A stretch of 10,588 nt of DNA, taken from positions 4,422-15,009 of the forward strand of contig DNSZ01000271.1 in assembly GCA_003500165.1 (NCBI GenBank). The letters run 5' to 3'. The notes under the pieces are model-generated. The model saw nothing but the letters and a program-made list of their open reading frames with translations, had not been told where the DNA came from and made no database searches. This DNA is from Paracoccaceae bacterium (GTDB taxonomy: Bacteria; Pseudomonadota; Alphaproteobacteria; Rhodobacterales; Rhodobacteraceae). A program made the translations under genes and the position numbers. Below are positions 6,173 through 10,588 of the stretch, one piece after another (within the stretch, counting starts at the first letter, position 1; each line of letters begins with the position of its first letter).

Positions 6173-7621
6173 ATGTTCGATCTGCGCCCGGTGGGCTATG
6201 TCGTTGGCTGGCTGGTCCTCGCCCTCGGCGCGATGATGAGCTTTCCGCTTGCCATCGATATCGCCGACGGCAACGGCGAATGGCATGTCTTCCTGCGATC
6301 GATGCTGCTGACCGTGATGATCGGCGCGGCGCTGGCGCTGGCCTGTGCCAACGCCCCACGCGCGCGGCTGTCGCGGCAGCAGACCTTTCTGCTGACCTCG
6401 GGCGTGTGGCTGGCGCTGCCGGTGTTCGGCGCGCTGCCCTTCATCTTCGGGGCGACCGAAGCGGATGTGACGGACGCGTTTTTCGAGGCCATGTCGGGGC
6501 TGACCACCACCGGCGCGACGGTCTTCTCCGGCCTTGACGGACTGCCGCGCGGGCTGTTGCTGTGGCGCGGGATGCTGCAATGGTTCGGCGGCGTCGGGAT
6601 CATCGTCGTCGCCATGGTGTTCCTGCCGGAACTGCGGATCGGCGGGATGCAGATTTTCCGCACCGAGGGCTTTGACACCTTTGGCAAGATCCTGCCCCGC
6701 GCGACCCAGATCGCGCAGCAGATATCGGCCATCTATATCGGGCTGACGGCAATCTGCGCCATGGCCTATGGCATTGCCGGGATGGGGGCGTTCGACGCGA
6801 CGGTGCACGCGATGACCACCATCGCCACCGGCGGTTTCGCCAATTACGATGCCTCCTTCGGCGCGTTCGGCCCGGCGGTCGAATATGTGGCGAGCGTTTT
6901 CATGGTGCTCGCCGCGTTGCCCTTCGTGCGCTACATCCAGCTTGTGGCGGGCAGCGCGCAGCCGCTGTGGCGCGACTCGCAGGTTCAGGCATTCTTCGTG
7001 ACCTTGGGCATCTTCGTTCTGGCGATCGCGGCCTGGCGCATGGCCGAAATCGGCACGGTTTCGGAACAGGCCTTTCGGCAGTCGCTGTTCAACACCGCCT
7101 CGCTGCTGACCGGCACCGGCTATGCCAGCACCGACTATTGGCAATGGGGCGGATTCGGCGTGGTCGCGCTGTTTCTGGCCGGGCTCGTCGGCGGGTGTGC
7201 GGGATCGACCAGCTGCTCGATCAAGGTGTTCCGCTATCAGTTGCTGCTGGCCTCGATCAACGCGCAGGTCCGCCGTATCCACAGCCCGCGCGGGGTGGCC
7301 ACGCCGCGCTATGGCGGGCGGCCGGTGTCGGACGACGTCCTGAACTCGGTGATGACATTCTTCGTGGTGTTCTTCACCACGCTCGGGGTGCTGGCTGTCC
7401 TGCTGGCGCTGACCGGGCTCGACCTGACGACGGCGGTGTCGGGCGCGGTCGCGGCCCTGGGCAATATCGGCCCCGGCCTGGGGGCCGAGATCGGGCCGTC
7501 GGGCAACTATGCCGGGCTCAATGACAGCGCGAAATGGCTGCTGGCGGCGGCGATGCTGGTCGGCCGGCTGGAGCTGATGGTGGTGTTCGTTCTGTTCACG
7601 GCCGAATTCTGGCGGGGATGA
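6173..7621 (+). CDS. trkH: TrkH-type potassium uptake subunit
   Basis: A 482-residue inner-membrane K+ transporter pore subunit of the TrkH/KtrB superfamily, normal length for TrkH. Four pore repeats are visible, each with its filter: TTTGAT (111-116), ATGGF (218-222), TGTGYAS (313-319) and NIGPG (431-435). The conserved VGRLEL sequence sits in the last helix (463-468), and the CAGSTSCSIKVFRY stretch (342-355) matches the family's GGxxGSTxGGIKxxR region. That region reads CAGSTSCSI here, with cysteines where glycines are common. TrkH proteins normally assemble with the NAD/nucleotide-binding TrkA on the cytoplasmic side; no trkA is in the window. ATG at 6173 is preferred, as the protein then starts MFDLRPVGY directly before helix 1; a TTG at 6146 would add an unlikely basic extension. 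It is probably transcribed alone. Confidence 0.93.
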   Translation: MFDLRPVGYVVGWLVLALGAMMSFPLAIDIADGNGEWHVFLRSMLLTVMIGAALALACANAPRARLSRQQTFLLTSGVWLALPVFGALPFIFGATEADVTDAFFEAMSGLTTTGATVFSGLDGLPRGLLLWRGMLQWFGGVGIIVVAMVFLPELRIGGMQIFRTEGFDTFGKILPRATQIAQQISAIYIGLTAICAMAYGIAGMGAFDATVHAMTTIATGGFANYDASFGAFGPAVEYVASVFMVLAALPFVRYIQLVAGSAQPLWRDSQVQAFFVTLGIFVLAIAAWRMAEIGTVSEQAFRQSLFNTASLLTGTGYASTDYWQWGGFGVVALFLAGLVGGCAGSTSCSIKVFRYQLLLASINAQVRRIHSPRGVATPRYGGRPVSDDVLNSVMTFFVVFFTTLGVLAVLLALTGLDLTTAVSGAVAALGNIGPGLGAEIGPSGNYAGLNDSAKWLLAAAMLVGRLELMVVFVLFTAEFWRG

Positions 7622-7635
7622 GACCCAGGCGCGGT

Positions 7636-7672
7636 GCGCAGGACTCACTGCGCGAACGCCGCCTCCCGCGGC
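7636..7672. terminator. Weak convergent-end hairpins
   Basis: The 51 bp between the convergent trkH and cytochrome genes hold GCGCAG (7636-7641) and CTGCGC (7648-7653) around a 6-nt loop, then GCCGC (7658-7662) and GCGGC (7668-7672) around a 5-nt loop. Both stems are short and lack a T-run. Position is the main support for a termination role. Confidence 0.25.
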
Positions 7673-9895
7673 CTACTCCGGCAATGCCCTGCGCAGTTGC
7701 GGAATGATGGGGTGGTCGGGTGCGACCGTGGCCAGTTCCTGCAGAAAGCGGTGCGCGGCCTCGGCCTCGTTCATCGCGGCGTGGAAATAGGTCAGAGCGG
7801 CCAGCACTTCGGGATCGGTCGGCGCCAGCCCATAGGCTTCGCCAAGGGTCGCCCGCGCGGCTTCGGCATCGCCACTGGCAAAGCGGGCGCTGGCCAGGTC
7901 GATCAGAACGGCCGGGTTGTCCGCGGTCAGGGTCAGCGCGCGTTCCAGTTCGGCGGTCGCAGCTTGCAGCGCCCCGGTTTCCAGCAACAGCCGGCCATAG
8001 GCCTGGGCAAGCATCGGGTCGTCGGGCAAGGCGGCCACCGCTTCGGCCAGGGTCGCCCGGGCCGCCGACGGATTCTGTTCGGCCTGCTGGATGCGGGCCA
8101 GCAGCCCCCAGGCATCGGCAAGGCCCGCATCCATCGCGATCGCCTCGCGCAGGGCGGATTTCGCGGCCGCAAGGTTGCGCCGCGTCAGCGACAGCCCGGC
8201 GATGCGCATCTGGGTTTCGGGCGCATCCGCCTGCGCGGTCAGATTGGCCTGCAAGTCGCCAAAGGCGGTCTGCAGGGTTTCGGGCGCCACGCCGCCAAGC
8301 TCGGCGCCGGGCAGACCGGCCAGTTGCACGGCCGCCTCCAGCCGCACCACAAGGCGCGGATCGTCGAGCATCGGGACAAGCGTGGCCACCCGTTCGGCGC
8401 CGGGGCGGGCGGTCTGCAGGCCCACGGCCTCGCGCCGCACCAGCGGGCTTGGATCGGCCATCAGCGGGCCGGCGCGGCCGGCCAGCGCGGGGGAGGCGAG
8501 CGGCCGCAGCATCTGCAGCGCGGTGGCGCGCAGGATGGCGGGCAGGCTTTCGGTTTCGGCCATCGCCATCAGCCTTTCGGCATGGGCGGCCGGGTCTGCG
8601 CGCCCGGCGGCGATCGTGGTGGCGAAATGGGCGGTGTCCATCCGGCCGTCCGGATACCACGCGCGCAGCGCTGCGGCGGCCCATTCGGGTGTCTTGTCGT
8701 CATGGCAGGCGGTGCAGGCATCGGGCGCCCCGGTGACCGTCGACAGATCGGGCCGCGGCACCCGAAACGAATGGTCGCGGCGCGGATCGACCTGCATGTA
8801 GGTCCGCTCGGCCATGTGGCAGCTGACGCATTGCGCGCCTTCGGTGCCGGCCTCGTGGAAGTGATGCTCGGGGCTGTCATAGGCCGCTGGCGTCAGCGTC
8901 GGGAAACCTTCCCGCCCCACCGGATTGTGGCACTGGGTACAGACCGCATTGCCATCGGCGATCAGCCGCGCGGTGTGCGGATCATGGCAATCGCTGCAGC
9001 GCACCCCGGCAGCATACATCGGCGATTGCAGGAAAGAGCCATAGACATACACCTCGGCGTCGATCTGACCGTCGGCGAAATAGCTTTCCTCGGACAGCAG
9101 CGTCAGCCGAAAGCTGTCATGGAACGGCGTGCCGGGCAACGGGCTGTCGGCCCCCAGGGCCGAGCGGCGGGCGTGGCAGGTGGCGCATTGCTGGATTTCG
9201 GCCTCGGGGTCGGCGGCGTGGAACGGCGCGGTCAGCCCCTCGGTGTCGATTCCGGTGAAACCCGCGATCGCGCCGCCCTCATAAAGCGCGACATGCGCCT
9301 CGCCGGGGCCATGGCAGGCCTCGCAGCCCACGTTCAGTTCGGCCCATTGGCTGGCATAGCCGCGGCTGCGCGGATCGTAGTTCTTCACGAAGCCGGTCTG
9401 GTGGCAATCGGCGCAACGCGCCTGCCAGTTCTTGTAGGGCCCGGTCCAGTGCAGCCCGTCGCCCGACGGGATCGCTTCGTCCGGGTAAAGGTGGAACCAG
9501 CCGCCGTCGCGGCTGTTCCAGGCCAGGTCGAGCGCCTGCAGCCGGCCGTTTTCGGTTTCCACAAGGTATTGCTGAAGCGGCGTGACGCCGACCGCATAGG
9601 CGATCGGCCAGGTCGTCGGCGCCCCGTCTGGCCCGTCGGTGGTCACCATGAACCCATCGCCGTCGCGGAAGAACCGGGTCTCGACGCCGTAGTGGTCCAC
9701 CGTGACATCGTCGAAATCGCCCAGCACCCAGGGCGCCTCGGCGGGTTTCAGCGCCCAGTCGTGATGCGAGCCCTGCCAGGCCGCGACTTCCGCGCTGTGG
9801 CAGTCGGCACAGATGGCGGTCCCGACATAGGCCGGAACCTCGGCGACGGCCGCGCCAGCCGTCACCACACCCAGGAGCATCGCAAAGCGGATCAC
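7673..9895 (-). CDS. Exported octahaem cytochrome c with HEAT-like and TPR repeats
   Basis: A 740-residue periplasmic protein. The signal peptide MIRFAMLLGVVTAGAAVA ends near residue 18. Eight CXXCH haem-attachment sites start at residues 29, 161, 191, 237, 300, 319, 356 and 394; none is CXXCK. Nearby histidines (H44, H45, H259, H307, H344, H345 and H375) could act as distal ligands. A helical HEAT-like stretch follows at about 450-550 (DPSPLVRREAVGL at 481-493, DDPRLVVRLEAAVQLAGL at 511-528), then TPR-like helical repeats at about 560-735. The start is taken as GTG at 9895, overlapping the upstream gene's TGA (GTGA); TTG at 9919 would add eight residues before the signal peptide. It should be a multihaem electron carrier or reductase matured by the Ccm system, with its repeats docking a partner. 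The substrate cannot be named: the haem half loosely recalls cytochrome c554 and NrfA/hydroxylamine-oxidoreductase relatives, but that is resemblance only. Confidence 0.88.
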   Translation of the reverse strand: MIRFAMLLGVVTAGAAVAEVPAYVGTAICADCHSAEVAAWQGSHHDWALKPAEAPWVLGDFDDVTVDHYGVETRFFRDGDGFMVTTDGPDGAPTTWPIAYAVGVTPLQQYLVETENGRLQALDLAWNSRDGGWFHLYPDEAIPSGDGLHWTGPYKNWQARCADCHQTGFVKNYDPRSRGYASQWAELNVGCEACHGPGEAHVALYEGGAIAGFTGIDTEGLTAPFHAADPEAEIQQCATCHARRSALGADSPLPGTPFHDSFRLTLLSEESYFADGQIDAEVYVYGSFLQSPMYAAGVRCSDCHDPHTARLIADGNAVCTQCHNPVGREGFPTLTPAAYDSPEHHFHEAGTEGAQCVSCHMAERTYMQVDPRRDHSFRVPRPDLSTVTGAPDACTACHDDKTPEWAAAALRAWYPDGRMDTAHFATTIAAGRADPAAHAERLMAMAETESLPAILRATALQMLRPLASPALAGRAGPLMADPSPLVRREAVGLQTARPGAERVATLVPMLDDPRLVVRLEAAVQLAGLPGAELGGVAPETLQTAFGDLQANLTAQADAPETQMRIAGLSLTRRNLAAAKSALREAIAMDAGLADAWGLLARIQQAEQNPSAARATLAEAVAALPDDPMLAQAYGRLLLETGALQAATAELERALTLTADNPAVLIDLASARFASGDAEAARATLGEAYGLAPTDPEVLAALTYFHAAMNEAEAAHRFLQELATVAPDHPIIPQLRRALPE

Positions 9896-10588
9896 TCGCC
9901 CGGCCAGACCTGCCCCCAATCCCGGGCCATGTCGACGATCAGCCAGCCCCGGTCCGGGCCTTCGTCCAGCCCCCGGTCAAGCCGGCCGATATGGCTGTCG
10001 CGATCATAGGCCCATTCGCGCTCGGCATCGGTGTGGTGCACCAGCAGGGCCAGGCCCGGCCCGTCGCCGGCCATGCTGTATTCCAGCATCTCGAAATCGC
10101 CATCCGAATTGCCCGCCGCCAGGATCGGACGGCGCCCGATATGGGTGTCGATGCCCACCGGCTTGCCCGCCTTGTCGTCGACAAAAGCAATGCCGGGCAG
10201 CTTCACGATGGCCTGCGCGTCAGTGTCATATTCGGTCGGCGTGGTCGAGCCGACCACCCATTCGGGCGGAATGCCATAGGCCTTGTCGACGAAGGTCCGC
10301 ATGAAATGGATGCCGCCGCCCGAGACGATCCAGGTCTGAAACCCCTCGTCGCGCAGATAGGACAGAAGCTCCAGCATCGGCTGATAGACCATCGCGGTAT
10401 AGGGTTCGCCGGTTTCCGGGTGGCGGGCGGTGTCCAGCCAATCCGCCACATCGGCCTGGAAATCGGCGACCGTCATCCCGGAATGGGAGACCGCCAGAAC
10501 CTCCATCAGGCCGTCCATGCCGACTTCCACCATGGGTTCGACATCGCCTTCGGCAGCGGCGCGGAGCACGTCCGAGGTCAGGATCGAC
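9892..10588 (-). CDS. HAD-superfamily phosphatase, 5' end beyond right edge
   Basis: 232 codons of a haloacid-dehalogenase-superfamily hydrolase (phosphoserine-phosphatase-like branch). The visible part begins in the helical cap region. It then shows motif II as WIVSGGG (conserved Ser before the Gly run), the motif III lysine in VDDKAGKPVGI, and motif IV in GNSDGDFEML, with the Mg2+-binding aspartates. Motif I (DxDxT, the nucleophile) must lie beyond the right edge. The C-terminus has a distinctive LALLVHHTDAEREWAYDR segment ending in DMARDWGQVWPGE. The frame is open to the edge, so the start is not in view; the GTG at 10569 is internal. Its TGA overlaps the GTG of the octahaem cytochrome gene, so the two are probably co-translated. 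The substrate is unknown, and whether it acts in the cytosol or periplasm depends on the missing N-terminus. Confidence 0.88.
   Translation of the reverse strand, partial: SILTSDVLRAAAEGDVEPMVEVGMDGLMEVLAVSHSGMTVADFQADVADWLDTARHPETGEPYTAMVYQPMLELLSYLRDEGFQTWIVSGGGIHFMRTFVDKAYGIPPEWVVGSTTPTEYDTDAQAIVKLPGIAFVDDKAGKPVGIDTHIGRRPILAAGNSDGDFEMLEYSMAGDGPGLALLVHHTDAEREWAYDRDSHIGRLDRGLDEGPDRGWLIVDMARDWGQVWPGE

Noticed and set aside
6005..7648. A long minus-strand open frame opposite trkH and the folE2 end
   Set aside because: Its translation is Arg/His/Gln-rich low complexity; the plus strand encodes clear TrkH filter motifs.
7634..10009. A very long open frame on the plus strand (791 codons) opposite the cytochrome gene
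   Set aside because: It mirrors the minus-strand gene, has a Gly/Arg/His-rich translation with no domains, and the opposite strand has eight haem motifs and a signal peptide.

Overview
The window comes from a GC-rich genome in which almost every codon ends in G or C. Gene content and protein style suggest an alphaproteobacterium, most likely Rhodobacteraceae; this is inferred from the look of the proteins, not from a search. Eight complete genes and two edge-truncated ones fill nearly all of it. No rRNA, tRNA, CRISPR array, transposase or integrase was seen.

Left part (1-1421): a minus-strand reading frame with strong coding character but no recognised family runs off the left edge. Next is a small exported leucine-rich-repeat protein on the plus strand, then an FMN-dependent NADH-azoreductase (AzoR family) on the minus strand. 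The azoreductase is divergent from a LysR-type regulator, with an 85-bp shared control region between them.

Centre-left (1507-4700): the LysR regulator, an EamA/DMT-type exporter, a ClbS/DfsB-like four-helix protein and a PhzF-family isomerase lie on the plus strand. Start and stop codons overlap or nearly touch at all three junctions (TTGA overlap, 1-nt gap, ATGA overlap), so they read as one translationally coupled operon. A regulator, an exporter and a relative of a genotoxin-resistance protein together suggest handling of a small, possibly electrophilic molecule. That role is inferred.

Centre (4701-7621): a 286-bp gene-free stretch carries a striking perfect 15-bp inverted repeat, preceded by an imperfect copy of its left half. 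It is followed by folE2 (metal-flexible GTP cyclohydrolase IB), a 37-base G/C-only block with two abutting palindromes, and a TrkH-type potassium transporter subunit with all four filter motifs.

Right part (7673-10588): on the minus strand, a HAD-superfamily phosphatase (5' end outside the window) overlaps by 4 bp (GTGA) a 740-residue exported protein. That protein has eight CXXCH haem sites, then HEAT-like and TPR repeats. This cytochrome-scaffold fusion and its coupled phosphatase, the four-gene DMT/ClbS/PhzF operon and the intergenic palindrome are the items most worth a second look.
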